Assembly (NCBI GenBank): GCA_900100095.1
Contig: FMTN01000014.1
Span: forward strand, 1-64,000
Length of the DNA stretch: 64,000 bases
Direction: 5' to 3'
From: Lachnospiraceae bacterium C10
GTDB taxonomy: Bacteria; Bacillota; Clostridia; Lachnospirales; Lachnospiraceae
Within the stretch, counting starts at the first letter, position 1; each line of letters opens with the position of its first letter. Positions 34,413 to 43,800 of the stretch are shown piece by piece. The notes under the pieces were generated by a model, which saw only the letters and a program-made list of their open reading frames with translations, searched no databases and was not told the origin of the DNA. Both the position numbers and the translations under genes were made by a program.

Positions 34413-35273
34413 ATGGCAGAACAGAACAGAGAAGAGTGCGCTGGCAAATCAAGCTGTAGTCGTTCCAGCTGTGAAGGCTGTCCTTCTCATCAGGGAGGAA
34501 ATGCAAAGCCTGATTTTCACGAGGACTTAAATCCATACTCCAAGATCAAGCATGTGATTGGTATCGTCAGTGGAAAGGGCGGTGTCGGTAAGTCTTTCGT
34601 TACAGGTCAGATGGCATCCATGCTGGTAAAGGCAGGATATAAGGTTGGTATCCTTGATGCGGATATCACAGGACCTTCCATTCCGAAGATGTATGGAGTA
34701 CACGGACCGTGTGTGGGTGATGAAAGAGGAACCTTCCCGGCAGTGGCAGAAGATGGAACTAAGATCATGTCCATCAATCTGATTCTTGAGAACGAAGAGG
34801 ATCCTGTCATCTGGAGAGGACCGGTGATTGCAGGTGCCGTCAAGCAGTTCTGGACGGATATTGTCTGGGGCGAGCTGGACTATCTCTTTGTTGATATGCC
34901 ACCTGGAACAGGCGATGTACCATTGACGGTATTCCAGTCACTTCCGGTGGATGGAATTGTCATTGTATCATCACCGCAGGATCTTGTTAAGCTGATTGTC
35001 AAAAAGGCCTATAACATGGCCGGTATGATGAATATTCCGGTTCTTGGTCTGGTAGAGAACTACAGCTATCTTGCCTGCCCGGATTGTGGCAAGAAGATTT
35101 CTGTCTTCGGTGAGAGCTGCATCGATGAGGTTGCACAGGAACTTGGACTTCCGGTTCTTGGTAAACTTCCGATTTCTCCGGATTACGCGAAAAAAGTGGA
35201 TCAGGGCAAGGCTTTTGAGATCGAAGCACCATTCGATGGTATTGCACTTCGTATGTTAACAGCATTAAACTAA
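34413..35273 (+). CDS. Nbp35/Mrp-type Fe-S cluster carrier ATPase
   Basis: 286 residues from ATG 34413 (GAGAGG before it). An N-terminal Cys cluster (C-x6-C-x4-C-x2-C, residues about 8-23) precedes the P-loop GIVSGKGGVGKSFV, DADITGPS and VDMPPGTGDVPL. A CPDCGK pair near the C-terminus forms the bridging cluster site. Such ATPases hold and transfer 4Fe-4S clusters to target proteins. TATAAT at 34368-34373 is the likely -10. It is a single-gene unit with its own terminator. Confidence 0.93.
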   Translation: MAEQNREECAGKSSCSRSSCEGCPSHQGGNAKPDFHEDLNPYSKIKHVIGIVSGKGGVGKSFVTGQMASMLVKAGYKVGILDADITGPSIPKMYGVHGPCVGDERGTFPAVAEDGTKIMSINLILENEEDPVIWRGPVIAGAVKQFWTDIVWGELDYLFVDMPPGTGDVPLTVFQSLPVDGIVIVSSPQDLVKLIVKKAYNMAGMMNIPVLGLVENYSYLACPDCGKKISVFGESCIDEVAQELGLPVLGKLPISPDYAKKVDQGKAFEIEAPFDGIALRMLTALN

Positions 35274-35274
35274 T

Positions 35275-35324
35275 AAAAAAGGGGCAGTGAAAAATGAGAT
35301 AATCATTTTTTCACTGCCCCTTTT
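35275..35324. terminator. Strong terminator after the Fe-S ATPase
   Basis: GGGGCAGTGAAAAATGA (35281-35297) pairs with TCATTTTTTCACTGCCCC (35303-35320), flanked by A and T tracts, so it can act in both directions. Confidence 0.92.
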
Positions 35325-35329
35325 ATGTA

Positions 35330-35470
35330 GTGCGCCTAGCGGCGCACGTTTCTAACGGGTTAAAGTCCCGAATCCGCCCAGATAGCGGGAAGTGTTCGGG
35401 ACTTGTTAAGTTGATTGAGCTGGGGTCCCGCCTGCAAGCTCACTTGCAAGGTGGGGCTTTGGCAACTGTA
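35330..35470 (+). mobile_element. Probable 5' fragment of a group IIC intron
   Basis: GTGCGCC-TAGC-GGCGCAC (35330-35347) is followed by TTTCTAACGGGTTAAAGTCCCGAA (in parts: CGGG-TTAAAGT-CCCG) and further stems (GTCCCG...CGGGAC near 35365-35403, GCAAGCT...ACTTGC near 35434-35447). The GTGYG start and the GGGTnAnAGTCCCGAA segment resemble domain I of the Oceanobacillus group IIC intron. Insertion directly behind a terminator hairpin is the habit of that class. Only about 140 bases remain, with no reverse transcriptase and no domain V. Confidence 0.6.
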
Positions 35471-35477
35471 GAAAGAA

Positions 35478-35999
35478 TCAGCACTTCTCCGGCTCAGGAT
35501 ATTCTTCACCAAAGGTCTCAACGGTAACGGTTTTCATAACCTGATCCTGAACTGGACGATCGGAGAAACCAGTCTTTGTCTCGGCGATTGCATTGACAAC
35601 GTCCATTCCCTCAATAATTTTACCAAATGCAGCATATTCACCATCCAGATGAGGAGCATCCTTGTGCATGATGAAGAACTGACTTCCGGCAGAGTTTGGC
35701 ATCATGGTACGAGCCATGGAAAGAACACCAGCCGTATGCTTCAGGTCGTTCTTAAAGCCATTGCTTGAGAACTCACCCTTGATGGAGTATCCAGGGCCAC
35801 CCATGCCGGTTCCGTCCGGGTCTCCGCCCTGCAGCATGAAGTTTTTGATCACGCGGTGGAAGATAACACCGTCATAGAAGTTGTGGTTGATCAGGCTGAT
35901 AAAATTGTTAACTGTGTTAGGGGCGATTTCCGGATAAAGCTCCGCCTTCATAACACTTCCGTCTTCCATTGTAATGGTAACGATTGGATTTGAAGCCAT
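35478..35999 (-). CDS. ppiB: Peptidyl-prolyl cis-trans isomerase, cyclophilin type
   Basis: 173 residues on the minus strand. Catalytic core FHRVIKNFMLQGGDP, SMARTMMPNSAGSQFFI and LDGEYAAFGKIIEG. No signal peptide, so cytoplasmic. It speeds proline isomerisation during folding. The ribosome site AGAGGT precedes ATG at 35999; a TATAAT on the minus strand at 36049-36044 is the likely -10. The gene ends right beside the intron fragment. Confidence 0.94.
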   Translation of the reverse strand: MASNPIVTITMEDGSVMKAELYPEIAPNTVNNFISLINHNFYDGVIFHRVIKNFMLQGGDPDGTGMGGPGYSIKGEFSSNGFKNDLKHTAGVLSMARTMMPNSAGSQFFIMHKDAPHLDGEYAAFGKIIEGMDVVNAIAETKTGFSDRPVQDQVMKTVTVETFGEEYPEPEKC

Positions 36000-36130
36000 A
36001 ATGTACCTCTTGTCTTTCTTATAATGATAAAATTTCCAAAGACATTATAACACAGTCGAGGAATAATTTATAAATTGTTTAACTTTATAAATTTTTGTTT
36101 ATAAAATCTTTAGACTTTCTTAATTGTATT

Positions 36131-36270
36131 CCCAGGGAAAGGGGCGTATCCTAAGGACACAGCAAAGCTGTAACATCAATTGCTCCGCATCCGGGAGGAG
36201 CAGGACAGACGATAAGTCGATCGGAAGAGTCTGTCATCCGGCCGCAGTCGCGGCAATTTTTCACAGGAAT
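36131..36270 (+). promoter_or_regulatory. Structured leader of the Tad-like locus, class unknown
   Basis: Several stems lie in series: TCC-TAA-GGA, ACAGC-AAA-GCTGT, GCTCC...GGAGC, GACAGAC...GTCTGTC, and a last GCCGC-AGTC-GCGGC followed by AATTTTT, which looks like a terminator. GGGGC (about 36141) could compete for GCTCC, giving alternative folds. ATCCGG occurs twice. This suggests riboswitch-like or attenuation control. It does not fit the c-di-GMP-I consensus. The 312-base gap from 36000 to 36311 otherwise holds only the ppiB promoter. Confidence 0.45.
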
Positions 36271-36311
36271 TATTAGAAGAAGCAAGGCATTTAGCAGGAA
36301 AGGGGAACAAA

Positions 36312-36494
36312 ATGCAGGATATTTTAAAAGAATACGGTCCGGCGCTGATCACTGTGGTGGCCATACTGGCTTTGATTGGAGTTATTACGGTATTGATCGG
36401 TCATGATGGAAGCAGTGTCGTGGGAACGGCATTCAAGAATCTGATCAGCGGATTTTTTGAGTCTGCCCAGAAGGCAACCAAGCCATTACCTTGA
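36312..36494 (+). CDS. Small Flp-pilin-like membrane peptide
   Basis: 60 residues. A short amphipathic start (MQDILKEYGPA) leads into one hydrophobic helix (LITVVAILALIGVITVLIG) and a 30-residue polar tail. This resembles Flp/pilin-like subunits of Tad systems in Firmicutes, and it is the first gene before the tadA ATPase. No classical prepilin cleavage site is evident. AAGGGGAAC precedes ATG 36312. Confidence 0.6.
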   Translation: MQDILKEYGPALITVVAILALIGVITVLIGHDGSSVVGTAFKNLISGFFESAQKATKPLP

Positions 36495-36506
36495 TAAGGA
36501 GGGGAT

Positions 36507-37706
36507 ATGGAAGATAAGAAGCAGGTGAGTGTCACAAGGGAGTACTTTGGCCCGCTGTATCCCTATATCGAGGATGATGAAATTACCGATGTGGATTTTG
36601 ACGGGAAAAGGCTCTGGGTGACAGACTGCAGTAACCACCGGTATGTGGTGGAGGGGGAACATCTTGGAAGGGAATTTGTGGAGGAGTTTACGAAGAGGGT
36701 GGCGAATACGGTGAGTAAGCCGTTTCACAAGCAAAGTCCGGTCCTTGAGGCTGAGACAGATACCCTCCGAATCACAATCGTACATGAGTCGGTTGCCTTG
36801 TCGGGGCGGGCGATTTGCATCCGTAAATCCCCTCCCTTTGTACGGCTTACGTTGGAGAAGATGTTACAGGAGGGATACTGCGATCAAAGGACCCACGATT
36901 TGATCCGGGATTGTGTCAGAGCGAAGATGAATCTGATTTTCTGCGGAGAGCCGGGAGTTGGTAAGACGGAATGTGCCAAGTATTTCTCGCAGTTTATTCC
37001 GGAGGATCAGAGGGTTATTACCATCGAGGACAATCCGGAGTGGCACTACGATCAGATTGCTCCCGGAAGTGATTGTGTATCCCTTCGAATCTCCCCTGTC
37101 ATGGATTACACCAAGGCGATCAAGACCTGCCTTCGTTTGAATCCGAAATGGATGATGGTGTCCGAAGTCAGATCCAAGGAGGTGTGCTATCTGATGGAGG
37201 GATTTTCCACCGGTGTTCGCGGAATGACGACCCTTCATACAGACGATATCCGCAAGATTCCGGATCGCATCATCAATATGGCCGGAAGCCAGATATCACC
37301 GGAGCGAATGGAAAACGATGTGTACAGTTTTATCGACTGTGGCATCCTGATACGACAGGGCATGCGAAAAGATGCAGATGGCTGTATGAAGCTGCGGCGT
37401 TATATCGATCAGGTGGGATTCTTTTCCAGGGAACAGGGGGAGAACAGTTGCTGCTTAATCGTAGACCGGGGCGAATGGACAGGGGAGGAAGTACCGGAAT
37501 ATGTGCAGGTGAAAGCAGGAGCGCAAAAGACGTTTGAGATCTATCAGGACATAGCAGCGCCTTTTGCCATGGTAGCAGAGGAGAAGATGGAATATAAGGC
37601 GGATTGTAAGACAGTGGATCTTGATGACATGGAGAAGGAATTTATCAGGAAGACCAAAGAGGGGGTGACGTATCTTGGCAAGGGAAGGGAATCGGTTATC
37701 GGATGA
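36507..37706 (+). CDS. tadA: TadA/CpaF-type secretion ATPase
   Basis: 399 residues. VirB11/GspE superfamily: Walker A GEPGVGKTE, the Asp box VITIEDNPEWHY, a Walker B-like MMVSEVR and the His box MTTLHTDD. It should form a cytoplasmic hexamer powering pilus assembly or export with the TadB-like protein encoded next. It starts 12 bases after the pilin-like gene (AAGGAGG before ATG 36507). Confidence 0.92.
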   Translation: MEDKKQVSVTREYFGPLYPYIEDDEITDVDFDGKRLWVTDCSNHRYVVEGEHLGREFVEEFTKRVANTVSKPFHKQSPVLEAETDTLRITIVHESVALSGRAICIRKSPPFVRLTLEKMLQEGYCDQRTHDLIRDCVRAKMNLIFCGEPGVGKTECAKYFSQFIPEDQRVITIEDNPEWHYDQIAPGSDCVSLRISPVMDYTKAIKTCLRLNPKWMMVSEVRSKEVCYLMEGFSTGVRGMTTLHTDDIRKIPDRIINMAGSQISPERMENDVYSFIDCGILIRQGMRKDADGCMKLRRYIDQVGFFSREQGENSCCLIVDRGEWTGEEVPEYVQVKAGAQKTFEIYQDIAAPFAMVAEEKMEYKADCKTVDLDDMEKEFIRKTKEGVTYLGKGRESVIG

Positions 37707-39024
37707 ACTGAAGGAATACGGCTACGTTTTTTCTGTAAAAAGGACGCTGGTGCAGTACGCGCTGATGTGCCTTGGCATGTTTTTTCTTGGAAGATTTTTT
37801 GGCCTGCTGCTGATACCGCAGCTTATTCTCTTTGGAGCAGGTATGGCGCTTCTTCCGTTTCTGGTAAGAAATGCCTATCGTAACCGCTATTATCAGCAGA
37901 AATTCTCGGATCTGAATGTTTATATGGAGCAGTTTTTATATTCCTTTTTGAAGACCCGAAAGGTTCTGACCACATTGGAGGATACGGCGGAACTCTTCGA
38001 AGCCGGGGAGATGAAAGAAACCATTGAAGAGGCAAGGGATCATATTCTGTACACATATAATGAGACGGACTTTCAGGAAAAGGGACTGTCCATCATTGAG
38101 AAGAAGTATCCCTATCCGGTGCTTTCCATGATGCACCGGTTTGCACTCCGGACAGAAGAGATCGGAGGAGAGTGTAAGGAGTCCGTGGAGCTTTTGCTAT
38201 CGGCAAGACGGATGTGGGCGGATCGGATTTTTACATTGCAGCAGGAGAAGAAGGTGAAACGCCGGGAGGTTGTGATGTCGATTGTGACATCCCTTCTGCT
38301 GTGCTCTGTGATTTATTACATGGCGGGGAAGATGCACCTTGATGTCGCGACGCATCCTTTGGCACAGACGATGACCATTGTGGTGCTGATACTGGATCTT
38401 TTGATTTATTACCGGGCGGACAGGAAGCTGACGGCAGGGTATCTGGCAACAAAGGAAAAGGAAGAGCAGACCTTTGTGAAGCAGTACCGGAGAATCAAAC
38501 AGTATGGGAACAGTCCCCTGGATCGTATTGGAAAACAGGTGGCCATCCGGTCGGTTACAAGAGAGTTGAAGGCGAAGTTTCCGGAATGGCTGATGCAGCT
38601 TTCCCTTTTTATGCAGTCGGAAAATGTGGCAGTGGCTATTTTCAAATCCTATGAGACGGCTCCGGAAATTTTAAAGGAACCGTTAAGCGAGCTGATTGGC
38701 CGGATTAAGATGAATCCGGGGGATCGCAGGGCGTATATGGATTTCCTGTCCGATTTTACACTGCCGGAGGTTAAGAGCACGATGAAAATGCTGCTTGCCA
38801 TAGCGGAGGGAAACGGAGGAGATGAGCGAAGCCAGATTGCAGACATCATTCGAAGGAACCAGAAGATGCAGGATGAAGCGAACCGGCAGAAGGACAAAGA
38901 TTCGCTGGCAGGAATGTATGCCCTGTTTCTTGCACCGCAGCTGACAGGGGGACTGAAGCTGGTGGTGGATATGATACTTTTATTCATTGTATATCTGGGG
39001 CAGATGGGAACAGGCACAATGTAG
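37675..39024 (+). CDS. TadB/TadC-like inner-membrane platform protein
   Basis: 449 residues from TTG 37675 (GGGGGTG before it), overlapping tadA by 32 bases. Hydrophobic helices are at about 25-60, 200-218, 225-240 and 420-445, with a large central cytoplasmic part. This matches the GspF/TadB layout. Together with TadA it forms the motor of the locus. The sequence is divergent, so the B/C distinction is not possible. Confidence 0.75.
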   Translation: MAREGNRLSDELKEYGYVFSVKRTLVQYALMCLGMFFLGRFFGLLLIPQLILFGAGMALLPFLVRNAYRNRYYQQKFSDLNVYMEQFLYSFLKTRKVLTTLEDTAELFEAGEMKETIEEARDHILYTYNETDFQEKGLSIIEKKYPYPVLSMMHRFALRTEEIGGECKESVELLLSARRMWADRIFTLQQEKKVKRREVVMSIVTSLLLCSVIYYMAGKMHLDVATHPLAQTMTIVVLILDLLIYYRADRKLTAGYLATKEKEEQTFVKQYRRIKQYGNSPLDRIGKQVAIRSVTRELKAKFPEWLMQLSLFMQSENVAVAIFKSYETAPEILKEPLSELIGRIKMNPGDRRAYMDFLSDFTLPEVKSTMKMLLAIAEGNGGDERSQIADIIRRNQKMQDEANRQKDKDSLAGMYALFLAPQLTGGLKLVVDMILLFIVYLGQMGTGTM

Positions 39025-39033
39025 GAGGTGGAT

Positions 39034-39378
39034 ATGGATACTGTAATAAAAGCGATGACCGGTCTGTTTTTTACCCTGTTGCTGGTCTACATAGGAATTG
39101 GTCTGATTCTGTCTTCCTTACATGCCACAAGAGCCAATCGGGCTCTGAGCGAGTATGTTGACCGGATCAGTTGTTCCAATTATGCGGATGATGTGATTGA
39201 AGGGTGTCAGAAGGATGCACGGGAACAATTTGGTGGAGAAAATGCCTTGATTGTGGATAAACAGACCCGGGCCGGTAGTAACCATGTCCGGTTTGCGACA
39301 GCCACATTAACCTACCGGTTTCAGATCCCGGTTATGGGATTTGAATCGGTTCATACGGCATGGGCTGTGATTCATTAG
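39034..39378 (+). CDS. Pseudopilin-like / DUF4320-like protein
   Basis: 114 residues from ATG 39034 with TAGGAGGTG before it. One N-terminal membrane helix (LFFTLLLVYIGIGLILSSL) is followed by a polar domain with two cysteines (SCSNYADDVIEGC). The single N-terminal anchor and position after tadB fit a minor pilin of the TadE class or DUF4320. The assignment rests on layout. Confidence 0.6.
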   Translation: MDTVIKAMTGLFFTLLLVYIGIGLILSSLHATRANRALSEYVDRISCSNYADDVIEGCQKDAREQFGGENALIVDKQTRAGSNHVRFATATLTYRFQIPVMGFESVHTAWAVIH

Positions 39379-39388
39379 GAGGAACAGG

Positions 39389-39493
39389 ATGCAAAAGTTG
39401 ATCGAGGATTATGGAACGGCAATTGTCTATGTCCTGGGAGCGGGCAGTCTGATGGCGGGTTTTGGCATCATTCTTCAGCTGCTAAGTCAGTGA
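39389..39493 (+). CDS. 34-residue membrane peptide
   Basis: Starts MQKLIEDYGTAIVYVLGAGS with GGAGGAAC just before ATG 39389, and is mostly one hydrophobic helix. The opening (short acidic stretch, YG, then a helix) echoes the 60-residue peptide at 36312, so it may be a second small pilin-like subunit. Very short, but the ribosome site and the tight spacing on both sides support it. Confidence 0.6.
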   Translation: MQKLIEDYGTAIVYVLGAGSLMAGFGIILQLLSQ

Positions 39494-39516
39494 CAGGACA
39501 AAGATAGGAGCAATCG

Positions 39517-39663
39517 ATGGAAACATTCATGGATCGATATGCGGAGAGCGTATTGGCAGTGTGTTGTCTGACAGGTGTGCTGGCGACCTGCATTGAGATA
39601 TTTCTAAGTGAGGGCGGAGCGTTTGCAGAACTTATAATGCGCTATACGCAGTATCTGTTATAG
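39517..39663 (+). CDS. 48-residue membrane peptide
   Basis: Starts METFMDRYAESVLAVCCLTG with ATAGGAGC before ATG 39517. One hydrophobic helix with three cysteines (CCLTGVLATC) and a short tail. Same layout as the neighbouring small proteins. Function unknown; probably part of the same envelope machine. Confidence 0.6.
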   Translation: METFMDRYAESVLAVCCLTGVLATCIEIFLSEGGAFAELIMRYTQYLL

Positions 39664-39684
39664 AGGATTGGGGAGTGAAACGAT

Positions 39685-40212
39685 ATGAGGGAGATTGTAC
39701 ATCAGTACGGTCGGGCGGTTTTTAGTGTGATGGCATTTTCTCTGGTCATAAGCCTTTTGTTCGGAGGTCTTCATTACTGGGGGAAAGTGGCACAGGCGGC
39801 AAGGCTTTGTGATGAGAACCTGTTGAAAGCTCACGGAAAGAAGGCAGAGGAAGCGACGAAAGCATCCCTTTCCATTTCGGAGGAAAATATTCAATGGGAA
39901 AACGGTTCTTTTGAAGTGGGGGAGAAATACTATTACAACGATCGTAGTCAAAACCGGCTTACCATCCATGGGAGGAAGCCGTCCTATGTTGCGGTTTTGT
40001 CGGTTTTCTACTGTGACAGACAGAAGGAATGGGATGTGACCGAGCAGGTGCGCAGACAGTGGAAGGAAAGGGACGAGAAGGCATACCTTTGTTTTGCAAG
40101 GAGTGGATGTTACCGGATATGCGTTTATACAGAAGATGCGAAAGGGGTCAAAGAAACCTGGAACATCTACGGGAATGTTTATCAAAAGTTCCATAAGGAG
40201 GACAGGGGATGA
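39685..40212 (+). CDS. Membrane-anchored protein of the Tad-like locus
   Basis: 175 residues. An N-terminal helix (AVFSVMAFSLVISLLFGGLHYW) anchors a polar, beta-rich domain with several cysteines (CDENLL, FYCDRQ, YLCFARSGCYRICVY). The start again has the HQYGRA pattern seen in its neighbours. Probably a minor pilin or assembly factor. No family recognised. Overlaps the next gene by 4 bases. Confidence 0.7.
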   Translation: MREIVHQYGRAVFSVMAFSLVISLLFGGLHYWGKVAQAARLCDENLLKAHGKKAEEATKASLSISEENIQWENGSFEVGEKYYYNDRSQNRLTIHGRKPSYVAVLSVFYCDRQKEWDVTEQVRRQWKERDEKAYLCFARSGCYRICVYTEDAKGVKETWNIYGNVYQKFHKEDRG

Positions 40213-40844
40213 AGCACGTAATATTTGCCATAACGTCCGGATGCATGATGGTCATCATCTGTCTGATTGTTATGACGGTACATGGAAGAGATATCCGGCA
40301 GGCAGAACTGGAGGAGGCATTGACCCAGTCGGCAAAGCAGGCGTTAGAGGGGGCTATGGTCAACGGGGACCTTACCATCTGTGACAGGAAAGCGCTTACG
40401 GCAGCCTTTATGCAACTTTTTTTGAGCAGAATCAAAGGAGAGGAAGATCCGAACCGGAAGGTTTGTGTGGATGTTGTGAAAGCAGATGTGGAAAAGGGAC
40501 TCTTAAGTGTCCGGGCCAAAGAGTGGTATACACATCCCAACGGGAAGAAGGGAGTCTGTGAGGCAAAGGCCACGTACATTCTGGAAAAGGAATCCCATAA
40601 GAAGACATACAGTATCACCTACTATATTCCCTGGGATATTGCCAAAGAGCTGGGGCTTGATTATGTCAAAGGCGAGCATACGGTATATCGAAGGTTTGAG
40701 GTAAGTGAGGGCAAGAAGATTAAGAATCCGGGAGCGGCTGCAGATACCAAGGAGCGGACCTTTGTGTGCTGGCAGGCTGTGGACGGAATTGCAATCGGTT
40801 CGGTTGCACGAAGTGATGTAAATTATATAGCAATCTATCGTTAG
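40209..40844 (+). CDS. Membrane-anchored protein of the Tad-like locus
   Basis: 211 residues. An N-terminal helix (VIFAITSGCMMVIICLIVMTV), then ELEEALTQSAKQALEG, a pattern typical of TadE/TadG-like minor pilins, then a polar extracellular domain. Translationally coupled to the previous gene (ATGA overlap) and 8 bases from the giant gene that follows. Confidence 0.65.
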   Translation: MKHVIFAITSGCMMVIICLIVMTVHGRDIRQAELEEALTQSAKQALEGAMVNGDLTICDRKALTAAFMQLFLSRIKGEEDPNRKVCVDVVKADVEKGLLSVRAKEWYTHPNGKKGVCEAKATYILEKESHKKTYSITYYIPWDIAKELGLDYVKGEHTVYRRFEVSEGKKIKNPGAAADTKERTFVCWQAVDGIAIGSVARSDVNYIAIYR

Positions 40845-40852
40845 GGGGAAAA

Positions 40853-43800
40853 GTGAAGAGAGTTATAAGCTTTATTTTGACCATGGTTCTGGTGTTGACC
40901 ATGATTCCGCTGACAGATGTCAAAGCAAAGGTACGCCGGGGCGAACAAAGCCACAGGAAGATGCAGGAAGCATCCTTTTCCTATACACTCCCGCAAAAAA
41001 GCAGTTACGGAAGTGATGCTGTAAGCTGGAGTGCAACTCTTTCCAATTATTCCGGCAGGGGACGTTACGGACAGACACCGGAGGTAAGGATTACGGCGCA
41101 GGGAAACCGGGTGAGTGGAAAAGTGAGCGGGATGCTAGACTTTGAAGACTGGGAGGTGCGGTTAAGCTACCGCCGGACCTATTACTGGCAGGAGACAGAG
41201 GCCGTTTACGGATGGTACAAGGACTGCGGGGATCAGAGCGAAGATCATACCTGTTCTTTTCCAGCCTGCTACCGGTATGGACAGACAGGAACACAGAGGG
41301 TGACAAAAAGTGCTTCGGATTCGGGAGAGGTCTATCGAAGAGGACAGACGCAAAAGGACCCCTCAATCTATGATTCCCATGATCTGATGGAGAAGGTTCA
41401 TAAATACAATAGCCTATGGCTGGCAAATGATATTGAAATCGATGGAGATGAGGGACATGTCATTATGGATGGAACCGCCAGAAAAGGGTGGTTACATGAA
41501 CCGCTGCATCAGATTGTTTTACATGGAAACGGCAAACATGTCTTTTACACAGGGGATGGCTCCTATTGCTTTCAGATTGGTGGAACGTCAGAAGTCAGCG
41601 TTGAGAATCTGTCGGTTTTGGCATATCGGGGGGAGATACGCGAAGAAAGAAGTGTAGGGGATGAGTACACGGCACGAACGGCAGAGGCCGGTGGTGGAGC
41701 ATTTATGGTCGGCTGTTATCCGGCAAATCAGGCAGATCAAAAGGATGCGACCCTTTATACGCCGGGAAGCTTAACCTTAAAGTCGGTGAGGGCCAATGCC
41801 TACAGCAAGGCGGTTTATATTGCAAACGGAGACCTGCGTGTGGAGGACAGTTATCTGTACGGGATGGGAAAACGCCGGGTATATCTGGCAAAGTCCGGAA
41901 CGGAAGGAAGTGGAATCTGTGTCGGAGACCCGGTGGCAGAAGCAAAGACGCATTGTAAGGTGACGGTGAAGGATTCTACGGTTATCGGAAGATTCAATGG
42001 AATCTTCCTGCAGGGGGAAGCGGACGCAAACGTGGTGTCATCCACTCTTCGGGGAGATTGCGGAGATTGTATCGATCAAAGAGGAAGAGGAATTGTCAGT
42101 GTCGAGGATTGCAGGCTCTATGGAGCAAAAGGAATCGACTGTTTTAACGATGCGGACTGTGATGCGGTAATGGAAGCTTTGACAGGAAGAGACCGCTTTC
42201 AAAAAGAAATTTACAATAAGCAGCTGGGCTATGTGAAGAAGGAAAAACGAGGTAGTGTTTCTATCCGAAACAGCAAGATTCAGGTATATACCGGAGTCTT
42301 TCAGGGGAATGAAGACCTGTCCGGTGTCGGCATCCAGTGTAATGGAACGGTGGACATCCGGGAAGGGGTCAGCATTCAGGCCGCCCGCTCCGGTGCCTGG
42401 TACAAGGCCGGGGCAAAAAGCACAGCAGCCGGTATTTCCACGGTGACCGCTCTTGATATCCCGGAGGATACGAAGGTTTATGGTGATGATTATGGAATCA
42501 AGGGAAGGCGGGAAATCAGTGATCTTACCTGGGGACTGGAGAACAAGTTTGCAGAGGTGTATCAGCATCAGCCAAAGGGGCAGGTGCAGCAGGATGTAAG
42601 AAATCTTGTGGCCAAGTATCATCTGACAGGGAAAGGACAGACCTTGCAGGATGTGGTGTTTGATGACGGGGGAGCCTGTGAGCTTAACGTACGGGGGGAG
42701 ATCACATCCCTTGGAATTGGAATTTATAATGCCTATGGAAGACTTAAGCTTTTGAGCCATGCGAAGGTGCGTGGAGCAGAATGCGCTGTTAAAAACGGAA
42801 CGGAGTCGCTGACAGAGGATAAAGAGATGGTGGATTATGCGGCATGTTCCTATCCTTCCTGCCGGATTGCAGAGGGGGAGAAGGATATTGTGATTGCATC
42901 TTCCCTTCAAGGAAAGGCCCTCGTCAACCACCTGTGTGCAAGAGCAGAACTTGGCGGTTATTTTCGGGAAGGAGAGAGGCCGGGAGTACGCTATGGGGGA
43001 ATGGATGAGACGAGTGGATGCGGCAAGGGCATTGTAAATGAAGGCCGACTTGTACTAAGTTGCGGAGACTTTCATGTGGAAGGAAAGGTGATTGAGAATA
43101 AGGCAGGCGGACAGGCGATGCTGCGCGCAAAAGATGAAAGGGCAGCGTCTTATTCAAAGGAAAAAGCAGCCCTTTGGCTCTCGGGAGGAGAAATCGGAAT
43201 CTATAACTGTGGGAACCTTACTCTCGGACAGGGTGTGGATATTTCGGATAATATAAGAGCAGGAGTCTGGCAGAAAGGAACATTTGTCATGCTGCCCGGC
43301 GCTGTGGTGGAAGGAAAGGGAAAGGATGCCAATCCGATTTTTCTTGATGTGACAAAAAAGGACGGAAAGGTTTGGCGGCATGTTATTGATGTATACGGAA
43401 GCCTGTATGAGCCGGGAGGAAAGGCGAAGGCAATTGGCTGCGGAAGAATTGCCCTGGGGGAAGATGACCGCCGGCTGGGAAGAGAAGTGATCTGTCTTCA
43501 TTCAAAAGACGGAAGCTGTAATTATGCAGAAAAATTTGCCACCTCGAATGACGATGAGCAAAAGGAAAAAGAGCAGGTGCAGGACACCTGTGATCAGTTG
43601 TCCGGTGAGAAGGGGCTGTTTGCATTGGACTTTGAAGAAATTGATACCGGTGATGGACAGGGAAGGCACAGGAGCGCGCTGCGAAGCGGAAGAGGTTCCT
43701 ATGTACCGGATGAGAAGGTGGACAAAAGCTATCAGCCAAAGAAGGACACGCCGCAAAACGGCAGGATCGGAACCGTGGTTTTGTCAGCACTTTTCCAAGC

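Noticed and set aside
36131-36270. c-di-GMP-I (GEMM) riboswitch
   Set aside because: The conserved GGGCAAACC and GCAAAGCC...CTAA elements and the receptor loop are not present; only a short GCAAAGC resemblance.
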